DNA of 64,000 nucleotides, from the NCBI RefSeq assembly GCF_024171785.1, contig NZ_JAMTCK010000016.1, forward strand, positions 170,505-234,504, written 5' to 3'. This document shows positions 16,696-24,300 of this stretch, one piece after another. The notes beneath the pieces are model-generated. The model was not told the origin of the DNA. It saw only the letters and a list, made by a program, of their open reading frames with translations, and did not search any database. The translations under genes were made by a program, and so were the position numbers. Each line of letters starts with the position of its first letter. Within the stretch, counting starts at the first letter, position 1. Source of the stretch: Goodfellowiella coeruleoviolacea. Its GTDB lineage: Bacteria > Actinomycetota > Actinomycetes > Mycobacteriales > Pseudonocardiaceae.

Positions 16696-17014
16696 GTAGG
16701 GCAGCTCGGAGTTGACCGAGCTGGCCCGCCGACAACACCGCGGTCTCTCCGGGGGGCCCGACCAGGACCACGGTGTCTCGATCAACGAGCACGGTGAGGC
16801 AACGGTCACGATCAACGACGTCGCTACACCGAATCCGCCACCAGCGACGGTGTCCAGTAGACCCGCGCCAGCCCGAGTCCGCATTCTCGGGCTCAGCCGA
16901 AAGGTTTTCGGACACGGCAGGGGAGACCGCAGGAGAGCCAGCCGACTCGGCCCGCGCGGACTCGATCAGCCCTGGCGATCCACCGGTGGTGGCAGCCCGC
17001 TCTATCACGTCCAC
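16667..17014 (-). CDS. small hypothetical protein beside XRE regulator
   Basis: A 115-aa protein. The first half is low-complexity (Ser/Ala/Glu/Pro). The second half is a compact beta-type domain: WWRIRCSDVVDRDRCLTVL, VDRDTVVLVGPPGETAVL, then a helix SAGQLGQLRAALREAAEQA. GTG follows GGAGAGGAAC. The domain is recognisable as a recurrent actinomycete small protein encoded near helix-turn-helix genes, but I know no function. Overlaps the next gene on the same strand, and is divergent from the XRE gene. Confidence 0.65.
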   Translation of the reverse strand: MDVIERAATTGGSPGLIESARAESAGSPAVSPAVSENLSAEPENADSGWRGSTGHRRWWRIRCSDVVDRDRCLTVLVDRDTVVLVGPPGETAVLSAGQLGQLRAALREAAEQAER

Positions 17015-17175
17015 GATCGCGGTTCCTCTCCGTACTCAGTCGCTTACGGGGTTCACTCGCTTACGAAAACCTAGGTTGCGATGATTTACACAGGAACGGG
17101 ACGGCATAGCGCTGATCGGTGCGCGCTCCACGGTAAGCGGTCACTGGAGTTCGCCCGGACTGATCAGCCCCACCG

Positions 17176-17207
17176 AAGGGCACTTCTCCGTCTTGAGAAG
17201 TGCCCTT
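17176..17207. promoter_or_regulatory. perfect 13-bp inverted repeat upstream of the XRE gene
   Basis: AAGGGCACTTCTC (17176-17188) and GAGAAGTGCCCTT (17195-17207) are perfect complements around CGTCTT. It ends 40 bp before the XRE start. It can be an operator for the XRE protein or a leader-RNA hairpin; length and perfection are exceptional for this window. Confidence 0.7.
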
Positions 17208-17247
17208 ACTCTGCCGATGACGCCCGTAGGACTGTGAGGGGGCGCAA

Positions 17248-18618
17248 ATGAACACAATCGGTTCCCAGGGCTCTCCTGTTACAGGTGACGTCTGGGAGCA
17301 GCAGGACATGAGGGACGCGCTGGCGGCCCGGGACATCAGCTCGGTGTACCGGTTACTCCGCCGTCACGGCGTGTCCCAGCGCCAGATCGCGGCGCTTACG
17401 GGTCAGTCGCAGTCCGAGGTCTCGGAAATCCTCAAGGGTCGCCAGGTCATGGCCTACGACGTGCTCGCGAGGATCGCCGACGGCCTGAATGTCCCGCGCG
17501 GGTACATGGGTCTCGCCTATGACGAGGCCACCGCGGTGAGGGTCGCCGCCAACACGGACGACCCCCAGGCTGAGGAGGAAGAGTCGGTGAAGCGTCGGAG
17601 GTTCCTCGCGCACGCCGCAACCGTGACCATGGGAGCCGCCGTGCTCGGCGCGGACTCCGGGTCGTGGGTTTCTCATCCCATCCAGACTCCGGCCCCGGGC
17701 AGAATCGGCATGACGGACGTGCGGCAGATCGAGGCCGCGACCAGAGCACTGCGCGCCCTGGACTACCAGTACGGCGGCGGCTCCTGCCGGGACGCGGTGG
17801 TGGCCCAGCTGTCCTGGGGCCAGCAGATGCTGGGCGCCCAGGGCACCGACGTGGTCAAGGAACGGCTCTACGTGGCCCTGGCCGACCTGCACAACCTGGC
17901 CGGCTGGACCTCGTTCGACACCGGCCTGGTCGACTCGGCCCGCACCCACTTCGGGCGCGCCCTGGAACTGGCCAGGCAGGGCAACAACGACGCCCTGGTC
18001 GCCAACGTGCTCTACCGGATGGGCCGGGTGTACTTGCACCAGAACGAGCCCGACGACGCGCTCAAGCTGTTCCAGCTGGGCCAGATCGCCGCGCAGGAGT
18101 CGGGTTCGGAACTGGCGGTGGCCGTGCTGTGCGCCAACGAGGCGTGGGCCTACGCCAAGATGGGCCGCGACGACCAAGCGCTGAAGCTGCTCGGCCGGAC
18201 CAGGGACGAGTTCGCCAGGGCCGACGTGCCCAACGCGCCCGGCTGGGCCAAGTTCTTCGACCAGACCGACCTGTCGGCGATGATCGGCACGGTGCACACC
18301 GAGCTGGCGCAGACCGTGGACGTGAAGTACACGCGCTTCGCCATCCCGGCGCTGACCAAGGCGATCGACGCCTACGGCGAGGACATGGCCCGCAGCCGCT
18401 CGTTCAACCTCACCTCGCTGTCCACCAACCACCTGTTGGAGGGCGACATCGACCACGGGGCCAAGGTCGGCATCCAGGCCGTCGACCTGGCCGAGGACCT
18501 GAAGTCGGTGCGCACCAAGGACCGGATGAGGCCACTGCAGAAGGAGGCGGAGCGGCGCCGGAACAACCCGGACGCGCGTGACCTGGCCGAGCGCATCGCC
18601 AAGTTCACCGCGGCCTGA
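17248..18618 (+). CDS. XRE-family regulator with TPR-like C-terminal domain
   Basis: A 456-aa regulator. An HTH_3 domain occupies about residues 30-85 (RRHGVSQRQIAALTGQSQSEVSEILKGR). A segment KRRRFLAHAATVTMGAAVLGA (about 113-133) resembles a twin-arginine/hydrophobic stretch inside the protein, a known oddity of this actinomycete family. The rest is tetratricopeptide-like helix pairs (LVDSARTHFGRALELARQGN, NEPDDALKLFQLGQIAAQ, DDQALKLLGRTRDEFA). TPRs probably sense a peptide or protein partner. GAGGGGGCGCAA precedes the ATG. The kinase gene follows in the same direction. Confidence 0.85.
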   Translation: MNTIGSQGSPVTGDVWEQQDMRDALAARDISSVYRLLRRHGVSQRQIAALTGQSQSEVSEILKGRQVMAYDVLARIADGLNVPRGYMGLAYDEATAVRVAANTDDPQAEEEESVKRRRFLAHAATVTMGAAVLGADSGSWVSHPIQTPAPGRIGMTDVRQIEAATRALRALDYQYGGGSCRDAVVAQLSWGQQMLGAQGTDVVKERLYVALADLHNLAGWTSFDTGLVDSARTHFGRALELARQGNNDALVANVLYRMGRVYLHQNEPDDALKLFQLGQIAAQESGSELAVAVLCANEAWAYAKMGRDDQALKLLGRTRDEFARADVPNAPGWAKFFDQTDLSAMIGTVHTELAQTVDVKYTRFAIPALTKAIDAYGEDMARSRSFNLTSLSTNHLLEGDIDHGAKVGIQAVDLAEDLKSVRTKDRMRPLQKEAERRRNNPDARDLAERIAKFTAA

Positions 18619-18663
18619 GCCACCCCGACCCGCCCACCTTCCCAGCCATCCCGGCAGGAAGCC

Positions 18664-19662
18664 ATGACCGCGGTACCCACTGCCGACCCACCCGGCCAGC
18701 AGCACGTCGGCACGGCCGGGGCCAGGCACGGCGCCAGCGTCTCGGGGCGCGGTGGCGCGCGTGAACCGGCCGTCGCCCCCGGCCGGTTCACCCTCGACAA
18801 ACTGCACGCGGCCCTGGCGCGGATCTGTGCCGGCGCCGGCCTCGACCACCGCGGCGCCACCCTGCTGCGGTTCACAAACAACGCGGTGTTCCAGCTGGCC
18901 AGCCACCCCGTGGTGGTGCGCATCGTGGGCTCCGTGGCCCTGCGCCACCGGGTGCGCAAGGTGGTGCGGGTGGCGAACTGGCTGGCCGAACACGACGTGC
19001 CGGCCGTTCGGCTGCTGCCCGGTGTGGCACAGCCGGTGCGGGCTGGCGAACACCTGGCCACGCTGTGGCTGACCGTGCCGTCGGGACACCGCCGGGCCGA
19101 CGGCCGCGACCTGGCCGTGCTGCTGCGCCGGCTGCACCGGCTGCCGCCCCCGGACGGCCTGCCACCCTGGCAGCCCCTGGACGACGTGCGCCGCCGGCTG
19201 GCCGATGCCGAGGAGCTGGCCGCCGAGGACCGGGAGTTCCTGGAACGGCGGTGCGCCGAGATCGAGACCCAGCTCGCCGAGCTGCGGTTTCCCCTGCCCC
19301 CGGCCGTGGTGCACGGCGACGCGCACGTGGGCAACGTGATCCTGGGGCGGCACGGTCCGGTGCTGTGCGACTTCGACTCCACCTGCCTGGGCCCGCCGGA
19401 GTGGGACCTGACCGCGCTGCCGGTGGGCGTGGCCCGGCTCGGTCACCCCAGCCAGTGGTACCGGCAGCTGGTGGCCGAGTACGGCTTCGACGTCACCGGG
19501 TGGTCCGGCTACCCGGTGCTACGCCAGGTCCGCGAGCTGAAGCTGACCACCAGCGTGCTGCCGATCCTGCGCAGCAACCCGGCCGTGCGGGACGAACTCC
19601 ACCGCCGCCTCGCCGACTTCCGGGCCGGCAACACCTCGTCAACCTGGTCCCCCTACCGGTAG
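18664..19662 (+). CDS. aminoglycoside phosphotransferase (APH)-fold kinase
   Basis: A 332-aa small-molecule kinase-like protein. The catalytic loop VHGDAHVGNVIL (Asp near residue 219) and the metal-binding DFDSTCLGPPEWDL (about 236) are intact, so ATP-dependent phosphotransfer is likely; the acceptor could be an aminoglycoside, a macrolide or, as often in this superfamily, a metabolite such as choline. The first ~40 residues are low-complexity. AGGA is close to the ATG. It lies 45 bp after the XRE-TPR gene, same strand, and probably forms a transcription unit with it. Resistance is not proven. Confidence 0.8.
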   Translation: MTAVPTADPPGQQHVGTAGARHGASVSGRGGAREPAVAPGRFTLDKLHAALARICAGAGLDHRGATLLRFTNNAVFQLASHPVVVRIVGSVALRHRVRKVVRVANWLAEHDVPAVRLLPGVAQPVRAGEHLATLWLTVPSGHRRADGRDLAVLLRRLHRLPPPDGLPPWQPLDDVRRRLADAEELAAEDREFLERRCAEIETQLAELRFPLPPAVVHGDAHVGNVILGRHGPVLCDFDSTCLGPPEWDLTALPVGVARLGHPSQWYRQLVAEYGFDVTGWSGYPVLRQVRELKLTTSVLPILRSNPAVRDELHRRLADFRAGNTSSTWSPYR

Positions 19663-19875
19663 CGTTGCGAATCGCCGCACCGCCGGCTGGTAACACTGGC
19701 TGGTCGGAGAGCGACGAAGGCAGCATCGGGGCGCATCCAATCGGACTTCTGGCGGTGCGATTGGGCGCGGGCGGCGGAAACCTCTGTCTGACATTCGGCC
19801 ACCCGTCCGGCGCGGCGACTGCTGAGTACCCGACGCCCGCATGGCGTGAACGTGGTGGCGAGGTGAACTGTTACG

Positions 19876-20181
19876 GTGACCGGGTTGGCTAGTGCGTTTG
19901 GCTTACGACGTTGGCGTGCCAGGCGGGCCCTGCGCTCCGCTCGGATGCTCGACGAGGTGGTGGACACGCAGTTACCACTGCTGGTCGGCTTCTCCGAAGC
20001 GCGCCGTCGCAGAGCCGCTGACTACCTGGCCGAGCTGGTGATGCTCGCGCAGGCGTACCGGCACTACGCGGCCGGCTGGATCGACAGCCGGGAGTTGGAC
20101 CGCCGCGGCCAGGCCACCATGCTGCGGCTGGAAGAGCTGCGCCAGGGCGCGGCCAGCCGGCAGTTCACCGAGCAGGACTGA
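19876..20181 (+). CDS. small hypothetical helical protein
   Basis: A 101-aa protein, mostly helical and basic at the N-terminus (FGLRRWRARRALRSARMLDEVV). It contains ARRRRAADYLAELVMLAQAYRHYAAGWIDSRELDRRG, with no membrane segment or known motif. GTG start with GAGGTGAAC upstream. Not recognised. It ends an orientation block; the next genes are on the other strand. Confidence 0.55.
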   Translation: MTGLASAFGLRRWRARRALRSARMLDEVVDTQLPLLVGFSEARRRRAADYLAELVMLAQAYRHYAAGWIDSRELDRRGQATMLRLEELRQGAASRQFTEQD

Positions 20182-20465
20182 CCTTTGGGCGCGTAACGGC
20201 GAGATAACCGGAGGGTAATCAAACAGACTCGGAGCGTGATCGAATATCCGGTGAGCGGTACTTCCCAAACGGTGACCGGTTGGGAACGGGTGCCGGCACG
20301 CCGAAGTCACCGCCGAGGAACACCCCGTTCACCAGCTCGCTCCGCCGCGCCACCGGCCACCCGCGCACGCCACCGCCAGCCGGTCCACCAGCATCAACCC
20401 GCCCCGCCAACCACGCCTCCGCTCCGCCCCGCGCCGAACCGGGTGACCAGGGCCTTCCTTCCCGG

Positions 20466-21500
20466 TCAGGCCACCGGCGCCCGGGACAGCACCACGGCCA
20501 GGCCGAACGCCAGGCCCATCACCACCATCTCGAACGCGGCCCAGCCCAGCAGCGCCGTGACCTGGTGCCGGACGATCCTGGGCATCAGCCGCCACCGGAT
20601 GTGCCCGCCCAGGGCGGCCAGCACGGCCGCGCACCCGATCTTGCCGAGCAGCACCAGGCCGTACCCGGTGGTGACCAGCGAGGCCGGCAGGTGCACCACC
20701 GGGTTGACGGCCAGTTCGATCAGCCCGTTGACCAGCCCGGTCACCGCGACCAGCACCAGGCACAGCGTGGCCAGCCGGGAGAACCGGGGCAGCACCGAGG
20801 CCAGCAGACCCCGGCGGAAGGCCACCAGGCCCACCACCGCGGCCAGCCCGCCCGCCCAGGCGGCGGCGCCCAGCACGTGCAGCTCCATCGAGATCATCGT
20901 GAGGTCGTGGTACTGCCAGTTGGACGCGTGCCCGGTCAGCGGCATCGGCAGCAGACCGCACAGGGTGAGCAGAATGCGCAGCTCAGCGGGTACCGACTCG
21001 CCGCGCCGCACGGCCAGCACGCCGACCAGCGCGGCGCAGACGGCCAGCCCGGCGCTGAGCAGCAGGCCCTTGCCGGCGGCCACCTCGGCCACGTAGGCCA
21101 GCACCGCCCCGGTGGTCAGCGGCTGGTCCGGGCGCACCTCCGCGGCCTGCAACACCACCGACACCAGGGCGGCCACCGCCCACACCCCGGCCGCCACCAC
21201 CGCGGCCGGCCGGGCCACGCGCATGATCGGCTCGGTCTGGCCGGGCCGGTCGAAGCCGAGCAGCTTGGGCAGCAGGCTCAGCCCCACCGCCACCGCCGCT
21301 GACAGGTCCAACAGGGTGCGGACCAGGGGAATGCCGAACCGGACCACCGTCCCCGGCTGCACCAGCCCGGCGACCGGGCCGGCCGCTGACGGCGTCACGA
21401 CCACCAGGGCCATGCCGACCAGCACGCCGGCCACTCCGCCGAACACGGCGCAGTAGACCAGGGGATACCTGGTGGGGACGGTGGTCCGGGCCGTGGTCAT
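20466..21500 (-). CDS. copD: CopD-family copper resistance membrane protein
   Basis: A 344-aa integral membrane protein with eight or nine predicted segments (for example YPLVYCAVFGGVAGVLVGMA, LVSVVLQ, LAYVAEVAAGKGLLLSAGLA). The CopD-type motifs GHASNWQYHDLTMISMELHVLGAAAWAGG, with His residues in membrane-facing positions, are present. It probably moves copper across the membrane or delivers it to cuproenzymes. The start is set by an ATGA overlap with copC. Third gene of ycnI-copC-copD. Confidence 0.88.
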   Translation of the reverse strand: MTTARTTVPTRYPLVYCAVFGGVAGVLVGMALVVVTPSAAGPVAGLVQPGTVVRFGIPLVRTLLDLSAAVAVGLSLLPKLLGFDRPGQTEPIMRVARPAAVVAAGVWAVAALVSVVLQAAEVRPDQPLTTGAVLAYVAEVAAGKGLLLSAGLAVCAALVGVLAVRRGESVPAELRILLTLCGLLPMPLTGHASNWQYHDLTMISMELHVLGAAAWAGGLAAVVGLVAFRRGLLASVLPRFSRLATLCLVLVAVTGLVNGLIELAVNPVVHLPASLVTTGYGLVLLGKIGCAAVLAALGGHIRWRLMPRIVRHQVTALLGWAAFEMVVMGLAFGLAVVLSRAPVA

Positions 21501-22069
21501 CGCTGGTCGTCTCCTGGTCGCTCGCCGGACGTGTCCCCGCCGCCGGAAGCGCCCGCGCGCAGGGCGACGGCCAGCCCGCCACCGAGCAGCACCACCGCGC
21601 CCACGATCCACGGCCACACCGGCATGCCGCCGCCACCGCCCGCGTCCGAGCCGGTGGCCGCGGCCGTGGTGCTGGCCTGTGACGGGGGTGCTGGCGTGCC
21701 GGTGCCGGCCGTGGTCAGGGTGAACTTCACCGAGGCGTACACGGGGTGGCCGTCCGCGGACAGGATGCGGTAGCCGACGGTGTACTCCCCGGCCGGACCC
21801 AGGGGGAGCACCGGGGTGGTCACCACGTTGTTGCGCACGCTCGGCGGCCCGGCCTCCCAGTGGGTGTTGTCCGGGCCCACCACGGTGACCGTGTTGAACT
21901 CGCCCTGGACCGGCTGGTCAAAGGTCAGGGTCACCTGCTGCGGTCCGGTCTGCACGGACGCGCCGTTCGGCGGATCACTGCTGACCAGGACGTTGTGCGC
22001 GAGTGCCGGGGTGGCCGTGCCGATCACGGCGAACCCGGCGAGCAGGAGAACAGCCAGCGCGCGCCTCAT
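21497..22069 (-). CDS. copC: CopC-domain copper-binding protein
   Basis: A 190-aa exported protein. Signal peptide LAVLLLAGFAVIGTATPALA is cleaved just before His25, so the mature N-terminus is HNVLVSSDPP, giving the N-terminal His/HxW-like copper site of CopC. A second conserved segment DGHPVYASVKF closes the beta-sandwich. A Thr/Ala/Gly linker and one membrane anchor (PWIVGAVVLLGGGLAVALRA) follow, so the domain is tethered outside. Overlaps both neighbours by ATGA, showing tight coupling. Confidence 0.88.
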   Translation of the reverse strand: MRRALAVLLLAGFAVIGTATPALAHNVLVSSDPPNGASVQTGPQQVTLTFDQPVQGEFNTVTVVGPDNTHWEAGPPSVRNNVVTTPVLPLGPAGEYTVGYRILSADGHPVYASVKFTLTTAGTGTPAPPSQASTTAAATGSDAGGGGGMPVWPWIVGAVVLLGGGLAVALRAGASGGGDTSGERPGDDQR

Positions 22070-22812
22070 GCCGAACGCCTCCGGGCGCGCAGCACCGCGC
22101 CCGCGCCGAACCCGAGTCCGAGCGCACCGACCACCAGGCCGGCCCCGCCCAGCCAGCGCGCCGTGGTGTCAGTGCCACCCGAGGCTGACTGGTTGTTGGT
22201 CGCGGTGGCAGTGGCACTCATGGTCTGCTGTGTGCCGTGGTTGTCAGACTCGCCGGCCACCAGCTTGACGACCGGTGCCGGGTGTTCCGGCTCCTCGGCG
22301 CCGGCCGCGGGCGGCTGGGCGTCCCAGTTGACCACCTCACCGCTGTCGTAGGTCTGCTTGGTCGGCATGACCAGCTGGTCGACGTCATCGGGCAGCGGGC
22401 CGAGTGACAGGTCGAACTCGTTGAACTGGTCGGGCTCGATGCGGGTGCCCTGCTCGGCCGTCCAGCTGACGGTGCGCACCGCCTCGGTGATCTGCGCGCC
22501 GTGCGACTCGATCGGCTGGTCCAGCGGGGCCTTGACCACCTCGGCGCGCCAGCCCGGCACCGGCTTGGGGCGGACCGAGGTCATCGGGTGGTCGGCGGGC
22601 AGGGAGACCTCGATCTTCACCGTGCCGCTGTCGGGCCGCTCGTTGGGCACCCGGAAGGTGATCTTGGTGTAACCGCCCTTGGTCGCCTCACCGGGATTGG
22701 CGCTGACGTGCGCCAGGGCCGGGGCGGCGGTGGCGAGCACGGTCAGACCGGCGACGGCAAGCGCGCCGCCGGCCCGGGCCAGCAGACGGCCGGGGCGATG
22801 GGTGATGGACAT
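22066..22812 (-). CDS. ycnI: YcnI-family copper-binding protein
   Basis: A 248-aa exported, membrane-anchored protein. Signal peptide AGGALAVAGLTVLATAAPALA leads to a mature start HVSANPGEATKGGYTKITFRVPNE, the DUF1775/YcnI signature whose N-terminal His binds copper with a Trp. A C-terminal anchor (WLGGAGLVVGALGLGFGAGAV) and basic tail follow. First gene of the copper operon; AGGAG lies upstream of ATG 22812. In Bacillus the equivalent genes (ycnI, ycnJ) respond to copper limitation. Confidence 0.88.
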   Translation of the reverse strand: MSITHRPGRLLARAGGALAVAGLTVLATAAPALAHVSANPGEATKGGYTKITFRVPNERPDSGTVKIEVSLPADHPMTSVRPKPVPGWRAEVVKAPLDQPIESHGAQITEAVRTVSWTAEQGTRIEPDQFNEFDLSLGPLPDDVDQLVMPTKQTYDSGEVVNWDAQPPAAGAEEPEHPAPVVKLVAGESDNHGTQQTMSATATATNNQSASGGTDTTARWLGGAGLVVGALGLGFGAGAVLRARRRSA

Positions 22813-23031
22813 GTGCTTCTCGCTCCTGATCGAAAAGTCGGAACCCCTGGTCGCCGGCGGCCACGCCCACCGAACACCCCAACGCCTCTCGATCGCGCCA
22901 GACACACAGGCCAGTGGACAGACATCGTGGTGACATCAAGATCCAGCCTGCGGTGCACGACCAGCGTGGGATGCCCGACGGGCCCGTGACGAGGACCCAC
23001 CGCCAGTAACCGGCTGACACCAGCACGTGCC

Positions 23032-23206
23032 TGTGGACAACTGGGCGCGTGCGATGGGCTGTCAGCCGGGCCGGCGCGCCCCGCCACCGCGAGCGGATCT
23101 GCCCCAACCTGGCGTGACCAGGCAGAACAAGACCCGTGCCGGTGTGGACAGGCCGCGACAGGGATGTGGACAGCTTGTGGATAACCCTGTGGACACCTGT
23201 GGATGG
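23032..23206. other. cluster of DnaA-box-like nonamers
   Basis: On the plus strand: TGTGGACAA 23032-23040, TGTGGACAG 23143-23151 and 23165-23173, TGTGGATAA 23176-23184, TGTGGACAC 23188-23196, TGTGGATGG 23198-23206. With TGTGGATAA at 23343-23351 and 23362-23370 this makes eight boxes in 339 bp, four of them exact TT(G/A)TCCACA on the complement. No dnaA or dnaN is near, so this is not an ordinary oriC. Confidence 0.65.
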
Positions 23207-23261
23207 CCACGCGCCGCACCACGATCAGGAACCAGTGCCGAACGGTGTCATCAGCCCTGGT

Positions 23262-23370
23262 CAGCCCCCGCCCTCCCAGGGGGGCGTCCCCTGGACCAGC
23301 CTATCCGCCGCAACCAGCGGGGAGGAGGACGTGCGTCGAGCCTGTGGATAACTCGGGGGGCTGTGGATAA
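23262..23370 (-). repeat. dispersed DnaA-box/TAGGCTG/C6-hairpin module, copy C
   Basis: On the minus strand: TTATCCACA twice (23370-23362 and 23351-23343), 39 bp, TAGGCTG (23303-23297), five bases, GGGG and the C6-TGGGAGGG-CGGGGG hairpin. It overlaps the last ~23 codons of the membrane-protein gene at 23301 and points towards the copper operon promoter. Confidence 0.75.
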
Positions 23371-23999
23371 CTGGGGTGGGTGCGGGTGGTGGCCATCCGC
23401 CGGACGGGTGGTCCTCGGCGCCGGTGGGCCCGGCGCAGCAACACGTCGAGTGCGCTGCCGGAGCCGGCCCGAATGGCGGGGATCGCGGACAGCCGCAGTG
23501 GGGCCCAGGCCGGCGGCGGGCACAGCCGCCTCGGCAGCAGCAGCGCCAGGGCCGCCGCGATGGCGAACACCGCTGTCTCCGCCCTGGCCAGCAGCAACGC
23601 CGTGAGCAGCGCTGCCAGCACGTGTGCCAGGGTCATCCACCCGGAGCTGGCGGTCAGACCGGGCACGTCGGTGCCGGTCCCGGGGGAGGCGGTGGTGGGC
23701 GACGCGGTCACGGGGGGCTCGGCCGGGTGGTCGTGGCCGAGCAGGGACAGCAGCACGTGCTGGCCGACCTGGGACGCGCCCAACGTGGCCGCGATGCCGA
23801 TCAGGCCCTGACGCCGGTCGGCCACGGCGGTGCCGGCGCCGGCCAGGGCCACCGTGAACAGCACGGGCAGGCCGACCTCGGGCAGGGCGCCACCGGCGAG
23901 CCCGTGCGCGGTGACGGTCAGTGCCGCGGAACTCACCGCGAGCAGCCCGGCCCGCAGCGCGCGGTGCGCGCCCCGGCCGCTCGCTGCTCGCCTGGTCAC
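23301..23999 (-). CDS. membrane protein of unknown function near copper operon
   Basis: A 232-aa protein with about four hydrophobic segments (LRAGLLAVSSAALTVTAHGLAG, LPVLFTVALAGAG, LIGIAATLGASQVGQHVLLSLLG, LAHVLAALLTALLLARAE) and a basic Arg-rich tail. His residues in VGQHVLLSLLGHDH and TLAHVLAALL could bind metal, which would suit the neighbouring copper genes. GTG at 23999. The 3' end runs through both DnaA-like boxes of module C, so the annotated C-terminus (about 23 residues) may be recent. Same strand as ycnI but 488 bp away. Confidence 0.65.
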   Translation of the reverse strand: MTRRAASGRGAHRALRAGLLAVSSAALTVTAHGLAGGALPEVGLPVLFTVALAGAGTAVADRRQGLIGIAATLGASQVGQHVLLSLLGHDHPAEPPVTASPTTASPGTGTDVPGLTASSGWMTLAHVLAALLTALLLARAETAVFAIAAALALLLPRRLCPPPAWAPLRLSAIPAIRAGSGSALDVLLRRAHRRRGPPVRRMATTRTHPSYPQPPELSTGSTHVLLPAGCGG

Positions 24000-24300
24000 A
24001 CCGGTCGAGCCTAGGCGACCGGGCTGAGGTGGTGGAACGGCCCTTTGGACGGTGGTGAGTGGTCTGTTTTCCCCACAGAACAGTTGCTTAGCGCAAGTGT
24101 TCCAAATTTTTATTTTACCTGGTCATAAGGTGCGGAACTGCCGCCTGGGCGCGCAGCGCGGGTTGCCTCGTTCGGCCGAATGGGCAACGGTGGTTCTACA
24201 GCCGGCGGGACGCGGGGCGGCCACGCATTGCCTGATTGACCACCTCCGTGCCGCCGTTGCCGCTGTCGAGAGGAGGTCGCGCCAACATCGGGCGCGTGGT

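Noticed and set aside
23032..23370. Chromosomal replication origin
   Set aside because: Box density is suggestive, but no dnaA, dnaN, rpmH or gidB nearby and no AT-rich unwinding region is seen.
24052..24300. 83-codon N-terminal extension of the BCCT transporter
   Set aside because: AT-rich, poor codon use, not similar to any BCCT N-terminus; GTG at 24301/24304 is more plausible.
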